Assembly: GCF_009720385.1 (NCBI RefSeq)
Contig: NZ_ML769303.1
Span: 273,979 to 337,978 of the forward strand
Source of the DNA: Catellatospora vulcania
GTDB lineage: Bacteria; Actinomycetota; Actinomycetes; Mycobacteriales; Micromonosporaceae
DNA: 64,000 nt
Direction of reading: 5' to 3'
In this document: in pieces, positions 17,205-25,643 of the stretch
How positions within the stretch are numbered: position 1 is the first letter of the stretch
Layout of the letters: each line of letters starts with the position of its first letter
Program-made: the position numbers and the translations under genes
Notes under the pieces: model-generated
What the model was told of the DNA's origin: nothing
Databases searched by the model: none
Seen by the model: the letters and a program-made list of their open reading frames with translations, nothing else

Positions 17205-20200
17205 ATGACGGCTGTGCAAGGTCTGCTGCTGTCCACTGCGGACACCGAACTGCTCGCCGCCCGCGCGTCGGACGCGCCCTGGCGTATCGCCAACCCCGCC
17301 CGGGTCGACCCCGGCGACGTTCCCGAGCTGCTGCAAGACGTCGCCTTCGTGGTGGTACGCCTACTCGGCGGCCGCCGCACCTGGCCGGAAGGGCTCGACG
17401 CGGTGCTCGCCGGGGGCCTGCCGGTGGTGGTGCTGGGCGGGGAGGCGCAGCCCGACGCCGCGCTGCAGGCCGAGTCGACGGCGCCCGCCGGGGTCGCCGG
17501 GGAGGCGCTGGCATACCTGGTCGAGGGCGGCGCGGACAACCTGCGCGAGCTGCACCGGTTCCTGTCCGACACGCTGCTGATGACCGGTGAGGGCTTCGAA
17601 CCGCCGCACGCCACGCCGGAGTACGGCGTACGCCCCGGCCCGGCGCACGAGGCCGGGCGGCCGACCGTCGGGATCGTCTACTACCGGGCGCACGAGCTGG
17701 CCGGGAACACCGCGTTCGTGGACACCCTCGCCGGGGCGCTGCACGACGCGGGGGCCAACTCGCTGCCGGTGTACTGCGGCTCGCTGCGCGGGGTGTCCGA
17801 CGGGCTGCGGGACCTGCTGCGCGGCTGCGACGCGCTGATCGTCACGGTGCTGGCCGCGGGCGGCACGATCGCGGCGGACGCGAGCGGCGGCGGGGACGAC
17901 GAGGCCTGGTCGGTCGCGGCGCTGGCCGAACTCGACGTGCCGGTGCTCCAGGCGCTGTGTCTGACCTCGTCACGGGCGGGGTGGCAGGACTCGGACGCGG
18001 CGCTCAGCCCGATGGACGCGGCGATGCAGGTGGCGATCCCGGAGTTCGACGGCCGCCTGATCACGGTGCCGTTCTCGTTCAAGGAGCCCGGCCCGGACGG
18101 CATCGGCGTGTACGCCGCCGACCCGGAGCGGGCGGCCCGGGTCGCGGGTATCGCGGTGCGCCAGGCTCGGCTGCGGCACGTGCCCAACGAGCGCAAGCGG
18201 CTCGCGATCGTGCTGTCCAGCTACCCGACCCGGCACTCGCGGGTGGGCAACGCGGTCGGCCTGGACACCCCGGCCAGCGCGGTGGTGCTGCTGCGGGCGC
18301 TGCGCGAGGCCGGGTACGACCTGGGTGAGGGCTTCCCCGAGGACGGCGACGCGCTGATCCACACGCTGATCGCGGCGGGCGGGCACGACGTGGAGTGGCT
18401 GACCGAGGAGCAGCTCGCGGCGGCCCCGGCCCGGGTGCCGCTGCGCGCGCACACGCGCTGGCTGGACGCGCTGCCCGCGAGCCTGCGCGACGGCATCGTG
18501 GCCGCGTGGGGCGAGCCGCCGGGTGAGCTGTACGTGGACCGCGGCGAGATCGTGCTGGCCGCGCTGCGGTTCGGCAACGTGCTGCTGATGATCCAGCCGC
18601 CGCGCGGCTTCGGGGAGAACCCGGTCGCCATCTACCACGACCCGGACCTCGCGCCGAGCCACCACTACCTGGCCGCGTACCGCTGGCTGGACGAGGAGTT
18701 CGGCGCGGACGCGGTGGTGCACCTGGGCAAGCACGGCACCCTGGAATGGCTGCCGGGCAAGGGGCTGGGCCTGTCCCGCGAGTGCGCCCCGGACGCGGTG
18801 CTCGGCGACCTGCCGCTGGTGTACCCGTTCATCGTCAACGACCCGGGTGAGGGCACCCAGGCCAAGCGGCGCGGGCACGCGGTGATCGTGGACCACCTGG
18901 TGCCGCCGATGGCCCGCGCGGAGACGTACGGCGAGATGGCGAAGCTGGAGCAGTTGCTCGACGAGTACGCCACCGTGCAGGCCCTCGACCCGACGAAGCT
19001 GCCCGCGGTGCGCGCGCAGATCTGGACCCTGATCCAGGCCGCGCAGCTGCACCACGACCTGCACCAGGCCGACATGCCCGGAGTGGACGACTTCGACGAC
19101 TTCATCCTGCACGTGGACGGCTACCTGTGCGAGGTCAAGGATTCGCAGATCCGCGACGGCCTGCACATCCTCGGCGGCGCGCCGGAGGGTGAGGCGCGGA
19201 TCAACCTGGTGCTCGCGGTGCTGCGCGCCAACCAGGTCTGGGGCGGCGTGCGCGGCGCGCTGCCGGGCCTGCGGGCGGCGCTGTGCCGCCGGTACGGGCT
19301 GGACGAGCGCGCGCTGCTGGCCGAGCCCGGAGCCGCGGTGGCGGTGCCCGCGGACCTGACCGAGGTCGTCGACGGCCCGGCCCGCACCGGCGCGGACGCC
19401 GTCGACCTGATCGAGGGCGTGGCCCGGCGGCTCGTCATCGGCAACGAGACGCTGGGCTGGGAGCCGTCGAAGGTCCCGGCGGTGGTCGCCGAGGTGCTGG
19501 GCGGGCCGGACGACGCCGTCGAGGCGGTGCTGCGCTTCGCCGCGACCGAGGTCGTGCCCAGGCTGGACGCGACCGTGGACGAGGTGACCGCGGTGCTGAA
19601 AGCGCTGGACGGGCGCTACGTCGCGGCCGGGCCGTCCGGCTCGCCGACCCGCGGCCTGGTCAACGTGCTGCCGACCGGGCGCAACTTCTACTCCGTCGAC
19701 CCGAAGGCGATCCCGTCGCGCAACGCCTGGGACGTGGGCGTGGCGCTGGCGGACTCGCTGCTGGCCCGGCACCGGCAGGAGACGGGCGAGTGGCCGCGTA
19801 CGGTCGGGCTGACCGTGTGGGGCACGTCGGCGATGCGTACCCAGGGCGACGACATCGCCGAGGTGCTGGCGCTGCTGGGCTGCCGTCCGACCTGGGACGA
19901 CGCGTCGCGGCGGGTGACCGGGTTCGCGGTGGTGCCGCTGGCGGAGCTGGGCCGGCCGCGGGTGGACGTGACGGTGCGCATCTCCGGGTTCTTCCGAGAC
20001 GCGTTCCCGCACGCGGTGGCGCTGATCGACGACGCGGTGCGGGCGGTGGCCGACCTCGACGAGCCCGACGAGGACAACTTCGTGCGCGCGCACGCCCGCG
20101 CCGACGAGGCCGAGCACGGCGACCGGCGGCGGGCCACCACGCGCATCTTCGGTTCCAAGCCGGGGGCGTACGGGGCCGGCCTGCTCCCACTCATCGACGC

Positions 20201-20855
20201 CCGGAACTGGCGCGACGACAAGGACCTGGCCGAGGTGTACGCGGTCTGGGGCGGCTACGCCTACGGCCGCGACCTGGACGGCCGGGCGGCCCGGGAGGAC
20301 CTGGAACGGGTCTATCGCCGGGTCAGCGTCGCCGCGAAGAACGTGGACACCCGCGAGCACGACATCGTCGACTCCGACGACTACTTCCAGTACCACGGCG
20401 GCATGATCGCGATGGTGCGCACGCTGACCGGCGTGTCCCCGACCGCGGTGATCGGCGACTCGCACCTGCCCGACAGCGTGAAGACGCGCACCCTGGGCGA
20501 GGAGACCAAACGCGTGTTCCGGGCCCGGGTGGTCAACCCGCGCTGGATCGCCGCGATGATGCGCCACGGCTACAAGGGCGCGTTCGAGCTGGCCGCGACA
20601 GTCGACTACCTGTTCGGCTACGACGCCACGGCCGGGGTCGTCGACGACTGGATGTACCAGAAACTGGCCGAGGCGTACGTCTTCGACCCGGAGGTGCGCG
20701 AGTTCATGGAGCGGTCCAACCCGTGGGCGCTGCGTGGCATCAGCGAACGCCTCATCGAGGCCGCCGACCGGGGGCTGTGGGCGGAGCCGGACCCGGCCAC
20801 GCTGGAGGCGCTGCGCCAGGCGTACCTGTCGGTGGAGGGCGAGCTGGAAGGCTGA
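17205..20855 (+). CDS. cobN: Cobaltochelatase subunit CobN
   Basis: A 1216-residue CobN/BchH-family chelatase, full length. It has the family motif HLGKHGTLEWLPGKG (about residue 505), followed by PFIVNDPGEGTQAKRRGHAVIVDH, and the C-terminal block YQYHGGMIAMVRTLTG-like segment (seen as FQYHGGMIAMVRTLTG) plus NPRWIAAMMRHGYKGA. It holds the tetrapyrrole and cobalt, and works with an AAA/VWA ATPase to insert Co into hydrogenobyrinate a,c-diamide. That partner is the chelatase ATPase at 29593, itself under a second cobalamin riboswitch 8.7 kb away. Start ATG 17205 has AGGAGG upstream. It stands alone; the next gene has its own promoter-like element. Confidence 0.95.
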   Translation: MTAVQGLLLSTADTELLAARASDAPWRIANPARVDPGDVPELLQDVAFVVVRLLGGRRTWPEGLDAVLAGGLPVVVLGGEAQPDAALQAESTAPAGVAGEALAYLVEGGADNLRELHRFLSDTLLMTGEGFEPPHATPEYGVRPGPAHEAGRPTVGIVYYRAHELAGNTAFVDTLAGALHDAGANSLPVYCGSLRGVSDGLRDLLRGCDALIVTVLAAGGTIAADASGGGDDEAWSVAALAELDVPVLQALCLTSSRAGWQDSDAALSPMDAAMQVAIPEFDGRLITVPFSFKEPGPDGIGVYAADPERAARVAGIAVRQARLRHVPNERKRLAIVLSSYPTRHSRVGNAVGLDTPASAVVLLRALREAGYDLGEGFPEDGDALIHTLIAAGGHDVEWLTEEQLAAAPARVPLRAHTRWLDALPASLRDGIVAAWGEPPGELYVDRGEIVLAALRFGNVLLMIQPPRGFGENPVAIYHDPDLAPSHHYLAAYRWLDEEFGADAVVHLGKHGTLEWLPGKGLGLSRECAPDAVLGDLPLVYPFIVNDPGEGTQAKRRGHAVIVDHLVPPMARAETYGEMAKLEQLLDEYATVQALDPTKLPAVRAQIWTLIQAAQLHHDLHQADMPGVDDFDDFILHVDGYLCEVKDSQIRDGLHILGGAPEGEARINLVLAVLRANQVWGGVRGALPGLRAALCRRYGLDERALLAEPGAAVAVPADLTEVVDGPARTGADAVDLIEGVARRLVIGNETLGWEPSKVPAVVAEVLGGPDDAVEAVLRFAATEVVPRLDATVDEVTAVLKALDGRYVAAGPSGSPTRGLVNVLPTGRNFYSVDPKAIPSRNAWDVGVALADSLLARHRQETGEWPRTVGLTVWGTSAMRTQGDDIAEVLALLGCRPTWDDASRRVTGFAVVPLAELGRPRVDVTVRISGFFRDAFPHAVALIDDAVRAVADLDEPDEDNFVRAHARADEAEHGDRRRATTRIFGSKPGAYGAGLLPLIDARNWRDDKDLAEVYAVWGGYAYGRDLDGRAAREDLERVYRRVSVAAKNVDTREHDIVDSDDYFQYHGGMIAMVRTLTGVSPTAVIGDSHLPDSVKTRTLGEETKRVFRARVVNPRWIAAMMRHGYKGAFELAATVDYLFGYDATAGVVDDWMYQKLAEAYVFDPEVREFMERSNPWALRGISERLIEAADRGLWAEPDPATLEALRQAYLSVEGELEG

Positions 20856-20858
20856 CCA

Positions 20859-20909
20859 GGTCGGGTGATCGGGCCATTCTCGGCCACACCCCGCGTCGTT
20901 ATGGTGGCT
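20859..20909 (+). promoter_or_regulatory. Conserved upstream element of membrane module 1
   Basis: The segment GGTCGGGTGATCGG...ATTCTCGGCC followed by GTCGTTATGGTGGC recurs upstream of module 2 (22145-22195), with one base less spacing here. TATGGT fits a -10 hexamer, with TTCTCG 17 bases earlier as a weak -35. Conservation outside coding sequence suggests promoter or operator function. Confidence 0.6.
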
Positions 20910-20939
20910 GCCTGAACCGACTCTGCGGGGGGAGCAGGC

Positions 20940-21281
20940 GTGGCCAGGATCGGCGTGGGCCGGATCGCGAACGCCGCGGTGTTCGCGGTCATCGGCCTGA
21001 CCGGCGTCGGCGTCGCCACCTGGGGCTCGATCGCCGGAGTCACCTGCGACGGCGACCCGATGCGGCCGGGCGACCGGTGCCTGGAGATCTCCGAGGGCGA
21101 GGCGCTGTGGCGCACCTATGCGGAGAAGCAGAAGGAGCAGGGGCAGCAGCTCCTGCTGCTCCGGGGCGGTGGTGCGCTGTTCCTGCTCGTGTCCGCGGGC
21201 GCGGTCGCCGCCGCCGTCGGCCGGAGCAGGCTGGAGCGGCGGGACGCGCTGGAGGCCCGCGCGTGGATGACGGTGCGGTGA
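20940..21281 (+). CDS. Module 1 small two-helix membrane protein with C-X10-C motif
   Basis: A 113-residue protein of unknown function: helix 1 at about residues 9-31, a short extracytoplasmic segment with CDGDPMRPGDRC, a polar stretch, then helix 2 at about residues 72-91 and a basic tail ending AWM. Two sister genes (22226 and 23434) share TM1, the C-X10-C motif with M-X-PGD inside, the YAE/YTE-Q segment, and the AW(M) end. GTG 20940 follows GGGGGGAG. It lies one base before the larger module-1 gene, so the two are co-translated. The paired cysteines probably form an exported disulfide; the rest is unknown. Confidence 0.8.
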   Translation: MARIGVGRIANAAVFAVIGLTGVGVATWGSIAGVTCDGDPMRPGDRCLEISEGEALWRTYAEKQKEQGQQLLLLRGGGALFLLVSAGAVAAAVGRSRLERRDALEARAWMTVR

Positions 21282-21282
21282 C

Positions 21283-22104
21283 ATGACGACGTATCTCGGC
21301 TCGGACTCGGTGCCCATGGAGGCGGCCGTCGCCGCGGGGTCGCGGGCGCTCGGCCCGCACCAGGTCAGCTATCCGGTGCAGACGGCGGGCAGGCCGCTGG
21401 TCGGCCTCGGCATCTTCGTGGTGCTGTGGACGGCGGTGGCGGGCCTCATGGCGGTGAGCGCGGGCGACTCGCCCGGCCTGTACGGGTCGAGCCCGTGGGA
21501 GGCCGCGCTGCCGTTCACCGTGCTGGCGGCGGTCTCGGCGGCCGGCTTCCTGCTGCTGCTGGCACGCAGCCCGATCGTGTCGGCTCGGGCGCGGCAGCTC
21601 CAGGTGCACGTGTTCGAGCACGGCTGGGTGCGGGTGCGCCGCAGGCGCGTCGAGGTCTACCGCTGGGACGAGGTGCTGACGCTGTACGCCGCGGTCGGCA
21701 CCAGCAAAGCCGGCCATCTCCGCCATCCCGTCCACCACTACCGGATCACGTTCGCCGACGGTCGGCACGTCAGCCTGCGCAACTACTCCACGGACATGGT
21801 GCGGTTCGGTCCGCTGCTGGTGGACGCCGTGACGCGGGTGCAGCTGCCCAGGGCGGCGGCCCATCTCCGCGCGGACGGTACGGTCGCCTTCGGCGCCTTC
21901 ATCGTGACCGGCGGCGGGGTGGCCACCCGCAAGGGCGGATTCCTGGCATGGCCGGAGTTCGGCGGCGTCAGCGTCGAGTCCGACCAGGTGAGCATCTTCG
22001 ACCGGCAGGGCAGGCGGGCATCCCCGCAGGCGGCGGTGGACGAGATCCCCAACGTCAGAACGTTCCTGCTGCTGGTCCACGCTCTCGCCAAGAATCCCGC
22101 CTGA
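21283..22104 (+). CDS. Module 1 larger membrane protein, DUF6585-like
   Basis: A 273-residue protein of unknown function. It has a polar N-terminus, two adjacent membrane helices (about residues 45-65 and 78-98), then a cytoplasmic part with two PH-like lobes. The first holds LQVHVFEHGWVRVR and VEVYRWDEV followed by YRITFADGR; the second holds FGAFIVTGGGVATRKGGFLAW. A GVSVESDQVSIFDRQGR segment and a C-terminal helix follow. It resembles proteins labelled DUF6585. Sisters at 22566 and 23792 keep every one of these blocks. ATG 21283 is two bases after the small partner's stop. Confidence 0.78.
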   Translation: MTTYLGSDSVPMEAAVAAGSRALGPHQVSYPVQTAGRPLVGLGIFVVLWTAVAGLMAVSAGDSPGLYGSSPWEAALPFTVLAAVSAAGFLLLLARSPIVSARARQLQVHVFEHGWVRVRRRRVEVYRWDEVLTLYAAVGTSKAGHLRHPVHHYRITFADGRHVSLRNYSTDMVRFGPLLVDAVTRVQLPRAAAHLRADGTVAFGAFIVTGGGVATRKGGFLAWPEFGGVSVESDQVSIFDRQGRRASPQAAVDEIPNVRTFLLLVHALAKNPA

Positions 22105-22144
22105 TCCGGGCCGGTGCGAGGCGAGGGGTCACGGACGACCCCGC

Positions 22145-22195
22145 GGTCGGGCGATCGGACGATTCTCGGCCGATCTTCAGTGTCGTTATGGTGGC
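22145..22195 (+). promoter_or_regulatory. Conserved upstream element of membrane module 2
   Basis: Near copy of 20859-20909: GGTCGGGCGATCGG, ATTCTCGGCC, then GTCGTTATGGTGGC. The left 27 bases differ at a few positions and the right 14 are identical. It shows that module 2 was duplicated together with its promoter and may be controlled in parallel with module 1. Confidence 0.6.
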
Positions 22196-22225
22196 GCCCT
22201 CATCATGCGAACGGGGAGATCCATA

Positions 22226-22564
22226 GTGGCCAGACCCAAGGCCGGCGCCATCCTGGGCGCCGTGTCACTCGCCGTCGGCGGCGCTCTGTGCATCGTGCTC
22301 GCGCTCGTCGTGTTCGGAGACGTCCTCTGCGGCAACGACCCGATGCAGCCGGGCGACAAGTGCTTGGTCACGGGCGATTCCGGTAGCGCCTGGCACAGCT
22401 ACACCGAGATGCAGGACCAGCAGAAGCAGCGGGGTCCGATCTTCGGCGGCCTCGGCGTGCTGCTCCTGCTGGGCGCGGTCGGCACCCTGGTGAAAGGCAT
22501 GCGCGACAGCGCGAAGGAAGCGCTGCAGGACGCCTCGGCGCAGGCATGGACCAGGGAGAGCTGA
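22226..22564 (+). CDS. Module 2 small two-helix membrane protein with C-X10-C motif
   Basis: A 112-residue paralogue of the module 1 and 3 small proteins: helix 1 (about 9-30), exported CGNDPMQPGDKC, a YTEMQDQQ segment, helix 2 (about 74-90), and a charged tail with AW near the end. I choose GTG 22226 over the in-frame ATG 22205. The sister proteins begin MARPKAG/MAKPKAG-like at this point, and GGGGAG lies at the right distance. Its stop is one base before the larger partner. The function is unknown. Confidence 0.8.
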   Translation: MARPKAGAILGAVSLAVGGALCIVLALVVFGDVLCGNDPMQPGDKCLVTGDSGSAWHSYTEMQDQQKQRGPIFGGLGVLLLLGAVGTLVKGMRDSAKEALQDASAQAWTRES

Positions 22565-22565
22565 C

Positions 22566-23387
22566 ATGACGTCAGGACTCGACTCCACGACCGTGCCCGC
22601 CGACGTCGCGGCGGTGGCTGCCACCCGGGATCTGGGCGGGCACCGGGAGAGCTACCCGAACCGGACCTCCAAGCGGCTGCTCTTCGGCTTCGGCGTCCTC
22701 TGGGTGGTCCTCGGCGCGATCGCGGTCCTCGCCCTGGTGGGCGTCGGCTCCGGTGACGACAGCGCCGTCGGCCCCGCCATCGGCTTCACGGGGGCGGCGG
22801 CGCTGTTCCTGGCCGCCTTCCTGTGGGTGCTGCTGCGCGGCCCGGCGGTGTCGAAGGCGGCCCGCCGGCTCCAGGTGCACGTGTTCGAGCAGGGCTGGGT
22901 GCGGGTGCGGCGCAAGGGCGTCGAGGTCTACCGCTGGGACGAGGTGCAGACGCTGTACGCGCAGGTCACCGTGCAGGTCACCAACGGCATCAGCCAGACG
23001 AGCTACCGCTACCAGCTGACCTTCGCCGACGGGCGCAAGATCGTGCTGGGCACCCTCGCCACCGACATGGCGCGGTTCGGCCCGGTGCTGGCCTCGCAGG
23101 TGGCGCAGGCGCAGCTGCCCAAGGCGATGAGCTACTTCGACAAGGACAACCCGGTCGCCTTCGGCGACTTCACGATCACCGACGAGGGTGTGCGCACCAG
23201 GCGCGGCAAGGTGCTGGCCTGGTCGGAGATCGGCGGGGTGCTGCTGGACAACGGGCACGTCAGCATCGCCGACCGGGCGGGCAAGCGGATCTCCCCGCAG
23301 ACGCTGCTCGGGAAGATCCCCAACGGCTACACGTTCCTGCTGATGATGGACACCGTCCTCGGCAAGCTGCGCGGCGCGCAGGCGTAA
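22566..23387 (+). CDS. Module 2 larger membrane protein, DUF6585-like
   Basis: A 273-residue paralogue of the module 1 protein with the same plan: HRESYPNRTSKRLLFGFG lead-in, two membrane helices (about 38-58 and 72-92), LQVHVFEQGWVRVR, VEVYRWDEVQTLY, FADGRKIVLGTL, then FGDFTITDEGVRTRRGKVLAW and NGHVSIADRAGKR. It resembles module 3 (PKAMSYFDKDNP against PKAMAYFDKGNP) more than module 1. ATG 22566 follows the small gene's stop by one base. Unknown function; the PH-like lobes suggest binding to the membrane surface or to a protein partner. Confidence 0.78.
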   Translation: MTSGLDSTTVPADVAAVAATRDLGGHRESYPNRTSKRLLFGFGVLWVVLGAIAVLALVGVGSGDDSAVGPAIGFTGAAALFLAAFLWVLLRGPAVSKAARRLQVHVFEQGWVRVRRKGVEVYRWDEVQTLYAQVTVQVTNGISQTSYRYQLTFADGRKIVLGTLATDMARFGPVLASQVAQAQLPKAMSYFDKDNPVAFGDFTITDEGVRTRRGKVLAWSEIGGVLLDNGHVSIADRAGKRISPQTLLGKIPNGYTFLLMMDTVLGKLRGAQA

Positions 23388-23433
23388 CGCGCCGTCCGCG
23401 AAAAGTCCGACAGCCCGGAGGGGGCACAGGAAC

Positions 23434-23790
23434 GTGGCAAAGCCCAAGGCAGGTGTCGTCATCGGCGCGTCCGCGCTGGCCGTGATCGGCGTGGTCTTCT
23501 TCGTCGTCGCCGCGTTCAGCTCCGGTGGCGAGGTGACCTGCGACGGCAAGGCGATGCGGCCGGGTGACGTGTGCCTGGAGGTGGCCAAGGACGGCCGCAA
23601 GACCTATCACACCTACGCGGAGCTCAAGGCCGAGCAGGATGCCCGGCGCCCGATACTGCTCGGTGCCCTGGGCGGGGTCGGCGGGTTGTTCGTGCTGGCC
23701 GCGGGCGGCTTCGTGGTGGCGGGCTCGCGGGAGAACAAGAAGGATCAGGCGCAGATCGAGGCCGCGGCGGCGTGGATGAGGGCGGGCTGA
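23434..23790 (+). CDS. Module 3 small two-helix membrane protein with C-X10-C motif
   Basis: A 118-residue paralogue: MAKPKAGVVIGA leads into helix 1, then exported CDGKAMRPGDVC, YAELKAEQ, helix 2 (about 75-95), and a charged tail ending AAWM. The start is GTG 23434 with CGGAGGGGG before it. The 46 bases between module 2 and this gene lack the conserved promoter element of modules 1 and 2, so modules 2 and 3 probably share a transcript. The function is unknown. Confidence 0.8.
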   Translation: MAKPKAGVVIGASALAVIGVVFFVVAAFSSGGEVTCDGKAMRPGDVCLEVAKDGRKTYHTYAELKAEQDARRPILLGALGGVGGLFVLAAGGFVVAGSRENKKDQAQIEAAAAWMRAG

Positions 23791-23791
23791 C

Positions 23792-24637
23792 ATGACACTG
23801 CTGGTGGAGTCCGCGCTCGGGCTCGGCCCCGACGTGACGTTGGCGGCCTCGATGCGCAACCTGGGCGAGCACCGCGAGAGCTACCCGGCGGTGACCTCAA
23901 AGCCACTGCTGGTCTCCCTGGGGATGTTCACGGTGCTGTTCGGGGTGCTCGCCGGTGCCGCGACCTGGGGCGCGATCATCGGGGACCCGGTCGTCTGGGT
24001 CGCCGCCAACATCCTCTGGACGATCACCGCGCCGTGCCTGCTGGGCTTCCTGTGGGTGCTGCTGCGCAGTCCGGCCGTGTCCAGGCGGGCCCGGCAGTTC
24101 CGGGTGCACGTGTTCGAGCACGGCTGGGTGTGGGCCCGCCGCAGCGGCACGGAGGCGTACCGCTGGGACGAGGTGCAGGCGCTGTTCGCCAACCTGGCCG
24201 CCTTCACCGCGGAGATCAGCAGCAGGACGCCCTACGGCATCCGGATCACCATGGTCGACGGCCGCCGGATGGACATCTGGCACGTGCACGTCGACATGGC
24301 GCGTTTCGGCCCGCTCGTCAGCGCGCGCGTCGCCCAGGCGCAGCTGCCAAAGGCGATGGCGTACTTCGACAAGGGCAACCCGATCACCTTCGGCGATCTG
24401 ACGGTGACCGACGAGGGCGTGGCCTACGGGGGATTCCTGACGCCCTGGTCGGACATCGGCGGCGTCGAGATCGACCACGTCGGGGGTAACCACGTCGAGG
24501 AGAGTCATCTGTCGCTGGTGGACCGGCAGTGCAGACCGCGCGGGACGCGGGTGAACTTCGGCCTGATGGCGAACGCGTACACGTTCGTGCTGATGGTCGA
24601 GACGATCGTCGCGAAACTGCGCAGCGTCGGCCAGTAG
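23792..24637 (+). CDS. Module 3 larger membrane protein, DUF6585-like
   Basis: A 281-residue paralogue of the other two larger proteins: HRESYPAVTSKPLLVSLGMF lead-in, two membrane helices (about 43-63 and 72-92), FRVHVFEHGWVWAR, TEAYRWDEVQALF, then FGDLTVTDEGVAYGGFLTPW. It differs from the sisters by a longer segment before SLVDRQ (DHVGGNHVEES). ATG 23792 follows its small partner by one base. Its stop faces the GNAT gene nine bases away. The function is unknown. Confidence 0.78.
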   Translation: MTLLVESALGLGPDVTLAASMRNLGEHRESYPAVTSKPLLVSLGMFTVLFGVLAGAATWGAIIGDPVVWVAANILWTITAPCLLGFLWVLLRSPAVSRRARQFRVHVFEHGWVWARRSGTEAYRWDEVQALFANLAAFTAEISSRTPYGIRITMVDGRRMDIWHVHVDMARFGPLVSARVAQAQLPKAMAYFDKGNPITFGDLTVTDEGVAYGGFLTPWSDIGGVEIDHVGGNHVEESHLSLVDRQCRPRGTRVNFGLMANAYTFVLMVETIVAKLRSVGQ

Positions 24638-24646
24638 CTCCGGCCG

Positions 24647-25567
24647 TCAGTCGGCGAGCTGCTTGAGGTACGAGTACTCGCTGGCGAAGGGCTGGTAGCC
24701 GAGCCAGTCGTTGACCGCGATCATCGGCGCGTTGGTGTAGTCGTTGCAGGTGATCGCGGTGTGGATGCCGGCCTGTGCGGCCTGGCGCAGGGCGACCGAC
24801 TTGGCGATCTTCGCCAGTCCCCGGCCGCGGTACTCGCGCAGCGTGCAGGTGCCGGTGGAGACGCCCTTGCCCAGTGCCAGGTTGGCCTCCAGGAACGTGG
24901 CGCAGGCGGCCACGCCGTCGACCAGCACCACGGTGCCGACGTCGAGCTGCTGGTCGGGGCTGTTCCAGTAGCGGCCCAGCCAGACGTCGTAGGGGATGCC
25001 GTCGAACGACATGTCGCCCGGCTCGTCGACCGAGGCGGCCAGGTCCAGGTCGTACACCGTCTGCGGGCCTGCCTCGCGGAGGCTGACCGTGGTCACGCCG
25101 GACGGCAGCGGCGGCAGGGACGGCAGCTGTGCGGTGTCGAGCTGGGCGTAGCGGTCGTGCGCGCCCTGCGTGTAGCCCTGCTTCTGCGCCCAGCGCCGAT
25201 CGGCCGGGTCCTCGGTGGCGAAGGTGCGCACGCGGCGGGCGCCGATGGCGCGCAGGTGCTCCTCCAGCCGCTGGTAGAGGGCGCTGCCGACGCCTTGGCC
25301 GCGGTGGTCGGGATGCACCTCGACCTGCACGTAGCTCGCGCCCGGCTCCGAGGTGGAGATGTTGAAGCCGCCGACGGCGCAGCCCACGGCGTGACCGTCG
25401 CGCAGGGCCAGCAGCCGCAGCACCCGGGCCTCCGGGCGGGTGGTGCGCCACCAGACCTCCTGCTGCGCCACGCTGGCGACGAACCAGGGGAAGGACGCGT
25501 ACCGGATGGCGGCCTGCGCCGGCACGTCCTCGATGGTCATCTCGCGGATCAGGAGTTCACTCGTCAC
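24647..25567 (-). CDS. Tandem GNAT-family acetyltransferase
   Basis: A 306-residue protein with two GNAT folds. The N-terminal half has VEVHPDHRGQGVGSALYQRLE, an intact acetyl-CoA motif A (R/Q-X-X-G-X-G/A). The C-terminal half has CTLREYRGRGLAKIAKSVAL and ends with a CNDYTNAPMIAVNDWLGYQP segment, where the Asn and Tyr are typical of GNAT motif B. Mycothiol synthase has the same two-domain plan but different motifs, so I do not assign it. The start is GTG 25567. The upstream peptidase ends at 25644 behind a strong terminator, so this gene needs its own promoter in the 76-base gap or depends on read-through. Confidence 0.85.
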   Translation of the reverse strand: MTSELLIREMTIEDVPAQAAIRYASFPWFVASVAQQEVWWRTTRPEARVLRLLALRDGHAVGCAVGGFNISTSEPGASYVQVEVHPDHRGQGVGSALYQRLEEHLRAIGARRVRTFATEDPADRRWAQKQGYTQGAHDRYAQLDTAQLPSLPPLPSGVTTVSLREAGPQTVYDLDLAASVDEPGDMSFDGIPYDVWLGRYWNSPDQQLDVGTVVLVDGVAACATFLEANLALGKGVSTGTCTLREYRGRGLAKIAKSVALRQAAQAGIHTAITCNDYTNAPMIAVNDWLGYQPFASEYSYLKQLAD

Positions 25568-25601
25568 CCTGCCTGTCTAGCAGCGAAGGCAAGCGATTTA
25601 A

Positions 25602-25635
25602 CCGGTGGCGCCCGCGCCGTTGCGGGCGCCACCGG
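25602..25635 (-). terminator. Terminator after the M14 peptidase
   Basis: Perfect 14-base arms CCGGTGGCGCCCGC (25602-25615) and GCGGGCGCCACCGG (25622-25635), loop of six, just past the peptidase stop on the minus strand. Confidence 0.82.
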
Positions 25636-25643
25636 GGGTCTGG

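Noticed and set aside
17970-21317. A 1115-codon open frame on the minus strand opposite cobN
   Set aside because: It mirrors the GC-biased third positions of cobN, has no domain motif, and reads as low-complexity Arg/His/Gln-rich sequence. CobN itself has full family motifs.
24647-25567. Mycothiol synthase (MshD)
   Set aside because: It has two GNAT folds as MshD does, but I do not recognise MshD-specific motifs.
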